The notes beneath the pieces are model-generated. The model was not told the DNA's origin. It saw nothing but the letters and a program-made list of their open reading frames with translations, and did not search any database. From an uncultured Gammaproteobacteria bacterium (GTDB lineage: Bacteria; Pseudomonadota; Gammaproteobacteria; Arenicellales; JAANXG01), in assembly GCA_947258785.1 (NCBI GenBank), contig CAMYJT010000003.1:1-64000 (forward strand): a stretch of 64,000 nucleotides of DNA, given 5' to 3'. Position numbers and translations under genes: made by a program. Shown here one piece after another: positions 43,827 to 52,850 of the stretch. Within the stretch, counting starts at the first letter, position 1, and each line of letters opens with the position of its first letter.

Positions 43827-46160
43827 ATGAGACCCTTTCGCTCATTGGTCCGGGGGTTCGGCATTGCGGCGCTGGTATTGGGGCTGTTGTCCGCTTTGGT
43901 ATGGGTGACGCTGCCGTACTTGGTCAAGGCGGTCGGCCGAGCGATCGCGGAACGCAACGGGATGGAGTCGGTGACCATCGACATCGGCGCACTGCGTTGG
44001 GACCATGCCGTCGTCCACCGTCTTGCCTTCACCGCGGCGACACCCCATGGACCGATTTCCGCGGCGCTGCGAGACGTGACAGTGCGCTACCGCGCCACTG
44101 CAATGTCGCTGAATTCGGTGTTCGCACGAAGCGCCGACATTACCTGGCCTTATGTCCCCGCATCCAGTCCGGCGGCACCGGTTGTTCCCTGGCCGCTCTT
44201 CCCGATCACTGACTTCGGTGTGCATGACCTGCGCCTGCAGATCGACGCGCCGTGGGGTTCTTCACGATTGACTGGACGGTTGTCGGTACGTCAAGAGGAT
44301 GATCGGCTCACCGCCGAACTGCGCGACCGCCGGCAGACGCTGCACATCGTTGCCGAGCCTGCGCTGCGCAGCGTCACAATTGAGATCGCATCGGGAGATC
44401 ATGCGATCACCACAGCAACGATCCAGAATCCCTTGGCACCGACAGTGGGGTTTGAAGTCACCGCAGCGCTCCATCGCCTGGGTGGGTGGTCGCGCGATAA
44501 TCCAATGCTTCCAGAACCCGTGAGCGCGTCGCTGCAGGACCTCGGCCTGAGCGAGGGTTCGTTGTCGATGAGCGGCGAACTCCAGCAACTCCCAGAAAAA
44601 ACCACAGTTCGGGCCACCGGCGAGCTGAACTGGCGCAACTGGCAGTGGGAGGGGTTGGTGTTGAGTGGGCAGGTCCGTTACCAACTCCAACACGACGGCG
44701 GCCATTGGCAGATCCAGGCCTTACCGCACTCCGGGATGTCGCTCGGTGAGGGGCGCTGGGGAGACCAGCAGGCGTCGCTCAAGATCTCGCCGGTGGATTT
44801 CGAATTCGAGTCCGAAATGGAGCTGGGCTTGGTCGACAACGAGTGGCGATTGACGGTCCCCCGCTTCAGCGCCCGAGCCGAGGCCCTGGAATTGTTCGCG
44901 GACCCGGAGACACCGCTGCGGACTGGGCGGCTGAAGCTGGATGGGACGCTCAGCCCGTCCGGCAGCCTCAATCGGGTGCGGCTACGCGCAGTGGCGACCG
45001 CACCCCGGCTGCCGTCGCTGTCGGTAGTGGCCGACACGCTGGATGTGTCCGCCGATTTCGACACCGACCGGCAGCTGCGCGCCAACGGCCCGTTCACCCT
45101 GACGGGTTTGAGAATGACCGGGTGGCCCGCGTCGATGCGCGGCCTGTCGCTGGTGGGCCGCTACCAGGCCCGAGACCGGACGCTAAGCGCCCACGGCCAG
45201 GCCCGCATCGGTGACCGGCCAGCCGCCGACTGGCGGCTCACCCCACTGGGCCGAACCGGCACGCAGTTGAGCATGACCATCGACACTCCGGTGCCGACCG
45301 CCTGGGGATACCTGAAACCCCTTGCAGGACCCGCCTGGCGGGATCTGTCGTTGACAACCGGCGCACTCTCGGGATGGGCCCGCATCGACTGGAACCCTGA
45401 CGTCGCCGGCCAGCTGGAGCTGCGCGGCAGCGGTGTACAGGGACGCTACGACAAGGCGGAGTTCCAGGACCTGGAGCTGGAGTTCAATAGCGAGGATATC
45501 CGGACTTTAGACTACCGGGTCCGCCTCGGCGTCAAACACGCTCAGGCCGCGAGCGGTACTCGCGTCGCGGACGCGGCCGCGGCGTTCCGGTGGCGGGACC
45601 AGGCTCTGCTGCTGACCACCGCCGGGTTCCGGGCTTGGGGCGGCGAATTCAAGGTGGACTCAGCCCACATCGATCTTGCCCAGGGAAGCGGCCTGTTACC
45701 GATGCGCGTATCCGGTCTGGATCTCGGCGCCTTATTGGCCGAGATAGATCAACCGGGATTGTCTGGAAACGGGCGGTTGACCGGGGCGATCCCCTTGGAA
45801 TTCGCCGCCGGGGCGATCCGTGTCGGCAACGCCGAATTGCAAAGCACCGCACCCGGCGTCCTGCGCTATCGGCCCGCGGCAGGCCCGCAGCCGCAATTGG
45901 AAAACATCGCGCTGCAGGCACTGCAGAATTTCCAATATGACTCCCTGAATATGCAACTCGGCTACGATCTCAACGGCGACTACCGGATTAAAATGCGATT
46001 GGAGGGTCGTAACCCCGACTTATACAGCGGCTATCCGATCGCCTTCAATCTCAAGTTCACTGGAACCCTTCCCGGGCTTCTGCAGGCCAGCCTGCTGTCC
46101 GGTGATTTCAGCGGTCAGATCCTGAAAAACCTCAAGGCTCAACCCCAGACTATCCACTGA
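43827..46160 (+). CDS. ydbH: YdbH-family AsmA-like intermembrane protein
   Basis: A 777-residue envelope protein with one N-terminal membrane anchor (FGIAALVLGLLSALVWVTLP) and a long beta-rich body, as in AsmA-like proteins thought to bridge the two membranes for phospholipid transport. C-terminal landmarks LLAEIDQPGLSGNGRLTGAI and LQALQNFQYDSLNMQLGYDL are typical of the YdbH C-terminal domain. The chosen ATG gives the anchor; the open frame extends 71 codons further upstream without coding character. The YnbE and YdbL genes follow, the normal partners, after a repeat remnant. Confidence 0.88.
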   Translation: MRPFRSLVRGFGIAALVLGLLSALVWVTLPYLVKAVGRAIAERNGMESVTIDIGALRWDHAVVHRLAFTAATPHGPISAALRDVTVRYRATAMSLNSVFARSADITWPYVPASSPAAPVVPWPLFPITDFGVHDLRLQIDAPWGSSRLTGRLSVRQEDDRLTAELRDRRQTLHIVAEPALRSVTIEIASGDHAITTATIQNPLAPTVGFEVTAALHRLGGWSRDNPMLPEPVSASLQDLGLSEGSLSMSGELQQLPEKTTVRATGELNWRNWQWEGLVLSGQVRYQLQHDGGHWQIQALPHSGMSLGEGRWGDQQASLKISPVDFEFESEMELGLVDNEWRLTVPRFSARAEALELFADPETPLRTGRLKLDGTLSPSGSLNRVRLRAVATAPRLPSLSVVADTLDVSADFDTDRQLRANGPFTLTGLRMTGWPASMRGLSLVGRYQARDRTLSAHGQARIGDRPAADWRLTPLGRTGTQLSMTIDTPVPTAWGYLKPLAGPAWRDLSLTTGALSGWARIDWNPDVAGQLELRGSGVQGRYDKAEFQDLELEFNSEDIRTLDYRVRLGVKHAQAASGTRVADAAAAFRWRDQALLLTTAGFRAWGGEFKVDSAHIDLAQGSGLLPMRVSGLDLGALLAEIDQPGLSGNGRLTGAIPLEFAAGAIRVGNAELQSTAPGVLRYRPAAGPQPQLENIALQALQNFQYDSLNMQLGYDLNGDYRIKMRLEGRNPDLYSGYPIAFNLKFTGTLPGLLQASLLSGDFSGQILKNLKAQPQTIH

Positions 46161-46200
46161 TACGGGTAAGCGTAAACACGCTGATCCCCGGCGCTGGCGG

Positions 46201-46322
46201 ATCGATCGGGCGGTAAGAACGCTGCGCTGGAATGAAAGCCATAGTGATATCTATGGTTTGCGCGGGGCGCAAGTACAGGCCTTCGGGGTTAAGTCAGTGC
46301 CGGGACAGGCGATGGCTCGGGC
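46201..46322. repeat. Interspersed element core, ends missing (copy D)
   Basis: GGGCGGTAAGAACGCTGCGCTGG, CATAGTGATATCTATGG (hairpin) and CCGGGACAGGCGATGGC match the core of the CTAG-flanked elements, but neither terminal repeat is recognisable. It fills most of the 228-bp gap between ydbH and ynbE, which in other bacteria are tightly linked. Confidence 0.6.
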
Positions 46323-46388
46323 GTGCGTTCAGTCGTCGTTCAGGAATAACTGGTAGAATGCGTCCATTACATCGAGACAGAAACGAGC

Positions 46389-46592
46389 ATGACTAACGGC
46401 CAAACTGTTCGCCCTTTTTGTATCGCCATGGGCACGGCATACGCATTGGTGGCCTGTTCGCCGACGGTAAAAGTGGCCGCGCCGGACAAACCCATCGAGA
46501 TAAACATGAACGTTAAAATCGAGCACGAAATTCGGGTAAAGATCGAAAAGGACGTGGAAGAGCTGGTATCCAAGAACAAGGACCTGTTTTAG
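46389..46592 (+). CDS. ynbE: YnbE-family lipoprotein
   Basis: A 67-residue lipoprotein: lipobox ALVAC then SPTVKVAAPDKPIEINMNV and the conserved IKIEHEIRVKIEKDVEELV-type helix. Length and sequence match YnbE, the outer-membrane partner that interacts with YdbH. YdbL follows 15 bp downstream. The upstream gap carries a repeat core, so a separate promoter may be needed. Confidence 0.92.
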   Translation: MTNGQTVRPFCIAMGTAYALVACSPTVKVAAPDKPIEINMNVKIEHEIRVKIEKDVEELVSKNKDLF

Positions 46593-46607
46593 TGAGGAGA
46601 TAACGTG

Positions 46608-46919
46608 ATGAGACGACAGTTGCTGATCAAAATAGGCGCAGTGGCGCTGCTTGCCGGTCTCGTGGTTGGGGGTGAGGCCGCGGCGGACCTCGGAAAGGCC
46701 AAAGCTGCGGGGTTGGTGTGTGAAACGCCGGGTGGTTATTTACGCGTCGCCCGCGGCGATGCGCCGCCCGACATCCACACCTTGGTCAAGAGCGTGAACA
46801 ACGCGCGACAGGTCGAGTACCAGCGCATCGCCACGGCAAACGGCGTGACCGTCGCTCAAGTCGCCGCCTTGACCGCCCAAAAAGTCATCGGTTCCGCGCC
46901 ACAGCATCAATGCCGCTGA
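46608..46919 (+). CDS. ydbL: YdbL-family periplasmic protein (DUF1318)
   Basis: A 103-residue exported protein with signal IGAVALLAGLVVGGEAAA. LGKAKAAGLVCETPGGYLRV and VNNARQVEYQRIATANGVTV with AALTAQKVI are the DUF1318 pattern. YdbL is a chaperone-like helper for the YdbH-YnbE bridge. The ATG follows GAGGAGATAACGTG; a GTG one codon earlier is possible. Completes the ydbH-ynbE-ydbL set. Confidence 0.92.
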   Translation: MRRQLLIKIGAVALLAGLVVGGEAAADLGKAKAAGLVCETPGGYLRVARGDAPPDIHTLVKSVNNARQVEYQRIATANGVTVAQVAALTAQKVIGSAPQHQCR

Positions 46920-47055
46920 ACACTGGGCCGCACCCTTCGCCGGTCCAGGGCGTCGGTACGCCCGACCATGGCCGGCCAATTAAATGGTGCACTGCACAAA
47001 AATAACTGTTATAGTGGGCCCTCGACCCCAGCGATCCATTCGAGGAGACACCGAC

Positions 47056-47715
47056 GTGCACCAGGTTTATGAAGAATTCACGCGTTATTGGCAAACGGCG
47101 CAGCAGCGCATGCAGGATTACTCCAGGGTTGTTGTCCCGCCGATGAACTGGCCGCAAGGCCTCTGGGGGGCGGTGCCCGGTTGGAGCCGCTTCACTGGGA
47201 CCCCCGGCCCCTCCGCATCGGCCTGGCTGGACAGCACCGCCGATCAGCTGAAGCGGCAGACCCTGTCGCCGGCTCCCTATCTGCAGGCCACCCGCTACAC
47301 CACGCAGACCGCTCACGCCTGTCTCGACATGCAAAAACAGGTCTGGGACCAATGGTTCGCACTCTTGAAGCGCGGCACCGAGGCGTTCGGCAATGTGCCG
47401 CCGCGCGTGGCGCCGGCGTCCCGCCGCAACGCCGCCACCCGCAAGCGAAAGTCAGCCGCCAGCAGCACGCCGGCACCCCGTGTCACGAAGTCCGTGCAGC
47501 TCGAATTGGAGGCCAAAGACGATCTAAAGAAGATCGCAGGTATCGGCCCAGGTCTCGAGAAAAAGCTCAATCAACAGGGTATATTCACCTACCGGCAAAT
47601 CGCCGAACTGACGCCGGCGGACGTGCAACGCTTGGAAACCAGCATTATTAAGTTCCCCGGCCGCATCGCGCGCGACAACTGGATCGGGCAAGCCGGCAAA
47701 CTGTGCAAGACATAG
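47056..47715 (+). CDS. Phasin-like protein with C-terminal helix-hairpin-helix domain
   Basis: A 219-residue protein from GTG with GAGGAG nine bases upstream. The N-terminal half is helical and phasin-like (YEEFTRYWQTAQQRMQDYSR; CLDMQKQVWDQWFALLKR). A basic Ala/Ser-rich linker (ATRKRKSAASSTPAPR) leads to a C-terminal HhH domain of the kind that follows 'DDLKKIAGIGPGLEKKL' and TYRQIAELTPADVQRLE. Phasins coat polyhydroxyalkanoate granules, and the HhH could bind nucleic acid or proteins; the combined role is inferred. Followed by a terminator hairpin. Confidence 0.78.
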   Translation: MHQVYEEFTRYWQTAQQRMQDYSRVVVPPMNWPQGLWGAVPGWSRFTGTPGPSASAWLDSTADQLKRQTLSPAPYLQATRYTTQTAHACLDMQKQVWDQWFALLKRGTEAFGNVPPRVAPASRRNAATRKRKSAASSTPAPRVTKSVQLELEAKDDLKKIAGIGPGLEKKLNQQGIFTYRQIAELTPADVQRLETSIIKFPGRIARDNWIGQAGKLCKT

Positions 47716-47810
47716 GCGCCGAGCTGGTCCTGCTCGCTATTGTCCTGGACCGGGAGGTTCGGGCACACCCGGTTGCGCAAAAACCTGGATGACGGTGAAC
47801 CGTTGGTGCT

Positions 47811-47844
47811 AAAGGGGTCGGGGGCTATAACTCCGACCCCTTTT
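47811..47844. terminator. Bidirectional intrinsic terminator
   Basis: AAAGGGGTCGG (47811-47821) pairs with CCGACCCCTTTT (47833-47844), giving U-runs after the stem on both strands. It lies between the convergent phasin-like gene and the 47929 gene, an ideal place. The 213-bp gap (47716-47928) shows nothing else. Confidence 0.75.
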
Positions 47845-47928
47845 CGCTACCGCTGCGGTGCCGGGCGTCACTTGGTAGTTGCGTGGATCTTCGAGCGGCG
47901 GATCCGGGAAGGTACTGATCGTGGTTTA

Positions 47929-48249
47929 TTAACTGTGAATGTTCTCCGTCATCTCTTCTCGCGTGAAAAATTCTCCGTCACGCAAAAATCCCGAAACAAT
48001 CGTGTCCCGCACGGCCGTCACGTGATTACTTAAATCTCTCGAAATGACCCAGTGCTCCGGCAGCCCATCCAATAAGTGGATGCTCGCCGGACTGCCGTCC
48101 GCCCAGACGGAGGTATGCGTCTCACCAGTCAATCGATCTTGGAATGCCGGCACAAAACCCGTCTGTCGACAGTTTTGGCTGACACCCCGCGTGTCCGCAA
48201 ATTGATCATTTTCGCATACCAAGGTGGCACGCGATATTCGTCTGCCCAT
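47929..48249 (-). CDS. Conserved small protein of unknown function
   Basis: A 106-residue soluble protein. The middle part (QTGFVPAFQDRLTGETHTS; GSPASIHLLDGLPEHWVISR) reads like a conserved domain present in other proteobacterial hypothetical proteins I have seen, but I cannot name it. The ATG used has GGGGAAGG upstream; an in-frame GTG four codons earlier exists. The acidic C-terminus is EEMTENIHS. Coding character is better than that of overlapping frames. Confidence 0.65.
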   Translation of the reverse strand: MGRRISRATLVCENDQFADTRGVSQNCRQTGFVPAFQDRLTGETHTSVWADGSPASIHLLDGLPEHWVISRDLSNHVTAVRDTIVSGFLRDGEFFTREEMTENIHS

Positions 48250-48485
48250 GACCTTCCCCACCGGTTATAAAGACATAGGCGGTGAATCGCTCACCTCATT
48301 AATCAGTATAGCTTGCAGCGTGGGTTTTGCCACCACCCCGAACTCGTGTTTATGGATGTAACTCGCTGAAACGATTAAAGATTCTTGCTTACCTCACACC
48401 TGTACTGAGGCGGTGACAAGACGGACCGAGGGGCGTTCCCCGGTCCCGTTGCCATCGTCCACGATCGCTGGGGGCACAATGCAGG
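48250..48485. other. Intergenic region without recognised gene
   Basis: Between the 47929 gene's start and repeat copy E nothing gene-like is visible on either strand. It should hold the promoter of the 47929 gene; TTAATCAGTATAGC near 48298 has a weak -10-like element. No long reading frame or hairpin was found. Confidence 0.5.
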
Positions 48486-48741
48486 TTAGCCCGCATAGTG
48501 CACCAGTATCCGGGAAGCTGGCGCAGGACAGGGACGGTAAGAACGCCGGACTGGAGCGAAAGCCATAGCCGTAGCTATGGCTTGAGTGAAGTCCAAGTTC
48601 AGGCGTGCCTGGACCAGCCAGAGCCCGGATAGGACACCGGCCGTAGACTAAGGGCCAAGCAGGGCGAATTCGATATGTGTAAACAATGTTTCAATCAGCC
48701 ACCTCAAGGCCGGCGGCCGACTGGTGCAATATGCGGGCTAG
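48486..48741. repeat. Interspersed CTAG-flanked element, copy E
   Basis: The left end TTAGCCCGCATAGTGCACCA and right end TGGTGCAATATGCGGGCTAG are nearly perfect inverted repeats. The interior has the core hairpin GCCATAGCcgtaGCTATGGC (48562-48581) and family words GACGGTAAGAACGCC and GAGCCCGGATAGG. About 248 bp between flanks. The right CTAG supplies the stop codon of the TPR gene. The left flank is TTAG, one base from CTAG. Confidence 0.82.
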
Positions 48742-49598
48742 TTAACGGGGGCGCGCTCCGACCAGTCACCTTCCGCTTGAAACTCGGCATCGGCTTTGAG
48801 GTCTTCCGCTTCTCCGTGCCTGCCCAGCGAACTCAGGATTTCCGCCTTCAACAGCATTGAATCACGTTCGTTGGGACGCAGCCGCAGTCCCTCGTCCACG
48901 ACTTTCAGCGCAGTTTGGTTTTGATCGGTGAGATACAGGACCATGGCCAGATTGTGGTACGCTTTCTGGTACGAGGGCTCCAGTTTGATGGCCTCGGCAA
49001 AGTGCGTGACTGCTGCACGGTAGTCTTCGCTTTGGGCGAGGATGACCCCCAGATCGTCGTGCGCCTCGGCGTTACCAGGGTTGATTTCGAGCGCCTTGGC
49101 GAGGTCCTTTTTCGCACTCCGGCGGTCTCCCATCCATAAGTAACGGATGCCGCGTTTGGTGTAGGCCAGCGAGCTGTGAGGATTCCGCGCAATGTACTCG
49201 CTCAAATCGTCAATCCCCGCTTGAAACTCCCCCTTGCGTCCCCGCGCCATCCCGCGGCCGAAGTATGCCTCGTCAAGGTCGTCGAGGCGTATGGCGTGCG
49301 TGAAGTCCCGGATCGCCTCCTCAAATCGGTGTAACCTGAGCAAGGCGGCCCCCCGCCGTATGTAGAACTCGACCCGCTCGGGAGCGGATTGGATGCGGCG
49401 GTTGTAGTCGTCGATGATCGCCTCCATGTCCTCAACCGTCACCGGCGTGGTGTCGGCGAGCCACCAGGCCTTGTCCTGTTCCACCTGCGATTGGGCGCCG
49501 AGCACCGCGCCGCCGAACGCCGTTGTTAACAACAACAACGTCAGCCTCAGAGCGTACCCCCAACCAGAGCTGGGCGTGACGAATGGTTTGGGACGCAT
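48738..49598 (-). CDS. Periplasmic TPR-repeat protein
   Basis: A 286-residue exported protein with signal LTLLLLTTAFGGAVLGAQS, then about five to six tetratricopeptide repeats between residues 60 and 265 (VEFYIRRGAALLRLHRFEEA; LAYTKRGIRYLWMGDRRSA; AEAHDDLGVILAQSEDYRAA; AYHNLAMVLYLTDQNQTA). It probably scaffolds protein interactions in the envelope. The TAG stop lies in the CTAG of repeat copy E, so the repeat borders the gene exactly. Confidence 0.88.
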   Translation of the reverse strand: MRPKPFVTPSSGWGYALRLTLLLLTTAFGGAVLGAQSQVEQDKAWWLADTTPVTVEDMEAIIDDYNRRIQSAPERVEFYIRRGAALLRLHRFEEAIRDFTHAIRLDDLDEAYFGRGMARGRKGEFQAGIDDLSEYIARNPHSSLAYTKRGIRYLWMGDRRSAKKDLAKALEINPGNAEAHDDLGVILAQSEDYRAAVTHFAEAIKLEPSYQKAYHNLAMVLYLTDQNQTALKVVDEGLRLRPNERDSMLLKAEILSSLGRHGEAEDLKADAEFQAEGDWSERAPVN

Positions 49599-49698
49599 AC
49601 GGACCTCTCCTCATGCCATACACCTTGGTGACTAGTTGGAGTCGCAGACCGCGTCAAAGTTCTGCGCACCCGCCTAGCCGGCGTTGGCCCGGGGGCCG

Positions 49699-50163
49699 TT
49701 ATCCAATCAGGCCAGGTTGCACCAGCCACGTCACCCGCCAGCGGTGACCGGCACTGTCGCGAGTGAGACAAGCAACGGCGCTGGGCTTAAACTCGGCGAT
49801 CGGCTGATCCTCGCCGGTGGAGAGCGCACCGACCAGTTTGGCCAGCAACGGCAGGTGGCCCACCACTATCGTGTCGCCCCGCAGCGCGCCGAGTCGCTCT
49901 GCCACCGGCGCGACCGGGTCATTGGGGTTGAGACCACCCCATGGATCGAGCGCGCCATCAAAGGCGATGGCACGGCTCACGAGCTCCGCGGTTTGCCGGG
50001 CCCTGGCCTTGCCGCTGTGAACGACACGGTGAACACCAATCCCCAGGCGGTGCAACGTGGCACCGATCCGTTCGGCCTGTTGCCGCCCCAGATCGCTGAG
50101 CGGTCGATCGCCGCTGGGGTGGCTGGCAACAGCGTCGCCGTGTCTCATCAGGTAGACGCGCAT
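49699..50163 (-). CDS. sixA: Phosphohistidine phosphatase SixA
   Basis: A 154-residue histidine phosphatase: catalytic RHG in RVYLMRHGDAVASHPSGDRP, then LSDLGRQQAERIGATL and TIVVGHLPLLAKLVGAL with the second His. GDRPLSDLG matches SixA closely. The ATG starting MRVYLM is preferred over one seven codons upstream. It diverges from the Ap4A phosphorylase gene across a 52-bp gap that must hold both promoters. Confidence 0.92.
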   Translation of the reverse strand: MRVYLMRHGDAVASHPSGDRPLSDLGRQQAERIGATLHRLGIGVHRVVHSGKARARQTAELVSRAIAFDGALDPWGGLNPNDPVAPVAERLGALRGDTIVVGHLPLLAKLVGALSTGEDQPIAEFKPSAVACLTRDSAGHRWRVTWLVQPGLIG

Positions 50164-50215
50164 GATCATGTAAGGGTCGTTCAAGGGGTGAGTAATCCCT
50201 TGGTATTATATAGAC

Positions 50216-51139
50216 ATGACGCCACCGTCCCAGTCCGACGCGGTGAGTGCCGCATCCGGTTGCGCGCCGGGCGAATTGTGGCCGCGCATCGTCAGCCGCA
50301 GCCACAATGCAATCGCCCTCGGTGTGCTGCACACCATCGACACCCACCGGCAGTTCATCATGGACGGCGGGGTAGAGTTCGTGGTGCGGGTCGCCGCCAG
50401 CCTGGCCCGTAAAGATCAAGACCGGCGCCGGCGGTCCACAATGGCCGCAGGCGGCGGCCGTTCCCCCGACCCGTTTCTTCCGCCGGAGGCGGAGCTGCTG
50501 GTCGCTGACCTGTCAGCCACCCATTTTGCCGTACTCAACAAATTCAACGTTCTCGATCACCACCTGTTAATCGTGACGCGGCAATTCGAAAACCAGGAGA
50601 CTCTGCTCAATGAAGACGACTTCGACGCGCTCTGGCGATGCCTTATCGAGTTCGACAGCCTGGGTTTCTACAACGGCGGCTCGGTCGCGGGGGCCAGCCA
50701 GGTCCACAAACACCTGCAACTGGTGCCACTGCCGCTCGGACGCCGGGAGGCCGTTCCAGTGTCGGCGGTCTTGAACCCGTCCGCACCGCCCGGCGCGGTG
50801 ACCCACTGTGCCCGTTTGCCGTTTCGCCACGCCTGGACGCGTCTGACTGTAAAGCCGTCGGCACGGGCACTGTCGCAGTTGTACCGCCGGCTGTTGATCC
50901 AAACCGGCATCGACACCGTTGCCCGCGGCGGCGCTGAGTACCAGTCCATGCCATACAACCTGCTGCTGACGCGCGGCTGGATGCTGGTGGTCCCGCGGTC
51001 CACAGAGTGTGTGCAGGGGGTGTCAATCAACGCCTTGGGGTTCGCCGGGTCTTTGTTCGTCAGGACACCCGGCCAGGCGCAGGCGTTGTTGGACCGCGGA
51101 CCCATGTCCGTGCTCACCCAGGTCGGTGTCGAGGCCTGA
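50216..51139 (+). CDS. Ap4A phosphorylase / ATP adenylyltransferase family protein
   Basis: A 307-residue enzyme of the APA1/2 type that cleaves Ap4A phosphorolytically into ADP and ATP. The catalytic histidine motif is VHKHLQLVPLPLGRR (HxHxQ), preceded by FNVLDHHLLIVTRQFENQE and followed by the C-terminal MPYNLLLTRGWMLVVPR. It has an unusual Ala/Gly-rich low-complexity stretch near 60-85. The 133 bp between its stop and the IS element carry nothing recognisable. Confidence 0.9.
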   Translation: MTPPSQSDAVSAASGCAPGELWPRIVSRSHNAIALGVLHTIDTHRQFIMDGGVEFVVRVAASLARKDQDRRRRSTMAAGGGRSPDPFLPPEAELLVADLSATHFAVLNKFNVLDHHLLIVTRQFENQETLLNEDDFDALWRCLIEFDSLGFYNGGSVAGASQVHKHLQLVPLPLGRREAVPVSAVLNPSAPPGAVTHCARLPFRHAWTRLTVKPSARALSQLYRRLLIQTGIDTVARGGAEYQSMPYNLLLTRGWMLVVPRSTECVQGVSINALGFAGSLFVRTPGQAQALLDRGPMSVLTQVGVEA

Positions 51140-51272
51140 TCCACCGACAACCACCCCGGGCGTGTCCGCCCACGCTCCGGTGCCCCGACGGCAGGCCGCG
51201 TGTACGGTTACGGGTTTGTTCGGTCCGGCAAGATTGCGCGCCTTCGCATGCCGCGGGGACGTTGCGGGCTAG

Positions 51273-52850
51273 CAGTCTGTCGGACTTAGCTGCATGTTTT
51301 TAGGTATCTTGAGCAATCGAGAGGTCAAGGCTATTTTAGTTCTAACCGAATCCGATATCGCGTGTTAGCAGGTTAACAATCGACACTAAGGCCTCATGAA
51401 CCGCATTGCGGTGCATTATTGGTCAGGATGTCGGACATATCTTCACGCCGGAGCCCCCGAACAGGTTTTCAGCCGATGCAGGCGCTTACAGTTATACGCC
51501 AGCGCGACCAATGCCCATTCGCCTTTCACCTTAGCCCGACCCCGTAAGAGAAACCGCCGAAAACCCAGTACTTGTTTGATGATCCCAAACACCGGTTCGA
51601 CCGTTTGCTGGCGAAGCCGGTATTTCGCTCGATTCTCCTCGCTTTTCAAGTTCGCATGTATCACCTTCAGGCAATCCGCTTTTGGCTCTTGGGCGGGCTT
51701 TCTCGCCTTATCCGGGCGAAAGTCGTGGCGCCTTTGCGGTGCGTGTCTTCCAGTCGCCACCAGCACCTCGATGCCTCGGCTTTGCAACCGCTCAACCTCC
51801 GCGCCATTGGCAAAACCACTGTCCGCTAACACCGTCTCCGGCGTACCTACCGACTCGGGAATCGCCTGCACGTCCGCTACCAGCTCGTTACGATCGCTGG
51901 CACATTGGCTCACGCGAGTGCCCAGAATCAACTGACTCCCCTGCGCATCCACCACCGCCTGCGCGTTGTAACCCTGACGATATTCACTGTGCTTGTTCTT
52001 GCGCATCAAGCGACTGTCAGGATCGGTCAGATTGGTTTGCTCATCCTCCGCCGGCGTCCCGCTCGGCGGCTTGGGATGCTTGCCTTTGCGCTTGCCCTGC
52101 CGGGAATCGTGCGCCTTGACCTTCGCTTCATACGCTCTGCGTTCCGCCTCGGCTCGGGCCCGGGCCTGGGCCTCCAAACGCCCACACGCCGCATCCAACT
52201 TCTCCCGCAACGCCTCGCGCCGCGCAAGCTCCTCCGGCAGCGCCTGGGAATCTTCCGCCTCCGCTCCGTCCACCTGCTCCGCCTGCGCCAGCAACTCCCC
52301 AACCTCCAACTTCAGTTGCTCTACCAGATCCTTTGCCCGGTCGTAACGCACACTACAATGCTTACTCGCATTGGTGTCCACCTGGGTCCCGTCCACGCTC
52401 ACCATGCCTACTTTCAAAAGCTTCAACTCCCGCGCCAACAGCAACACCTGCACAAAACTCTCGCTGATCGCCTCCAAATTCTCCCGCCGAAATTTGCACA
52501 CCGTATCGTGGTCCGGATGCCGGTTCGCCGCGATATAGCGCACCCCAATGTCCCGATACGTCGCCCGCTCAATCCGGCGACTCGAAAAAATCCCGTTCGC
52601 ATAACAGTAAATCAACAGCGCCAGCATCAGTTGCGGGTGATACTGCGCGTCCCCCGTCCCGCGATCGTTTACCTTGAAATGCTTTATATCCACCCGCTCA
52701 ACCGCTTCAATGACAAAATGCGCCATATCGTCCTCCGGTATCCAATCGCGAAGGTCAGGGGGAAGTAAAAACGGTTGCCGGTAGTCGGCTTGAATAAATT
52801 TGTTCATCTCACAATGCTACCATCTACACATCGCTAAGTCCGACAGACTG
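51273..52850. mobile_element. Complete IS1182-family insertion sequence
   Basis: A 1578-bp element with perfect terminal inverted repeats of about 18 bp (CAGTCTGTCGGACTTAGC at the left; its complement at the right). CTAG flanks it on both sides (51269-51272 and 52851-52854), consistent with a 4-bp target duplication. One intact transposase gene fills most of it. The 170 bp of left non-coding sequence (51273-51442) carry no other gene. It is inserted exactly at the left end of repeat copy F. Confidence 0.93.
51443..52807 (-). CDS. tnp: IS1182-family transposase
   Basis: A 454-residue DDE transposase. N-terminal DUF772-type region (FLLPPDLRDWIPEDDMAHFV; HPQLMLALLIYCYANGIFSS; RHPDHDTVCKFRR), then SVDGTQVDTNAS with a catalytic Asp, a charged linker (residues 180-265), VLADSGFANGAEVERLQ with the second Asp and QTVEPVFGIIKQVLGFRRFL with the Glu. 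Length and domain order are typical and no frameshift is seen, so the element may be active. Confidence 0.96.
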   Translation of the reverse strand: MNKFIQADYRQPFLLPPDLRDWIPEDDMAHFVIEAVERVDIKHFKVNDRGTGDAQYHPQLMLALLIYCYANGIFSSRRIERATYRDIGVRYIAANRHPDHDTVCKFRRENLEAISESFVQVLLLARELKLLKVGMVSVDGTQVDTNASKHCSVRYDRAKDLVEQLKLEVGELLAQAEQVDGAEAEDSQALPEELARREALREKLDAACGRLEAQARARAEAERRAYEAKVKAHDSRQGKRKGKHPKPPSGTPAEDEQTNLTDPDSRLMRKNKHSEYRQGYNAQAVVDAQGSQLILGTRVSQCASDRNELVADVQAIPESVGTPETVLADSGFANGAEVERLQSRGIEVLVATGRHAPQRRHDFRPDKARKPAQEPKADCLKVIHANLKSEENRAKYRLRQQTVEPVFGIIKQVLGFRRFLLRGRAKVKGEWALVALAYNCKRLHRLKTCSGAPA

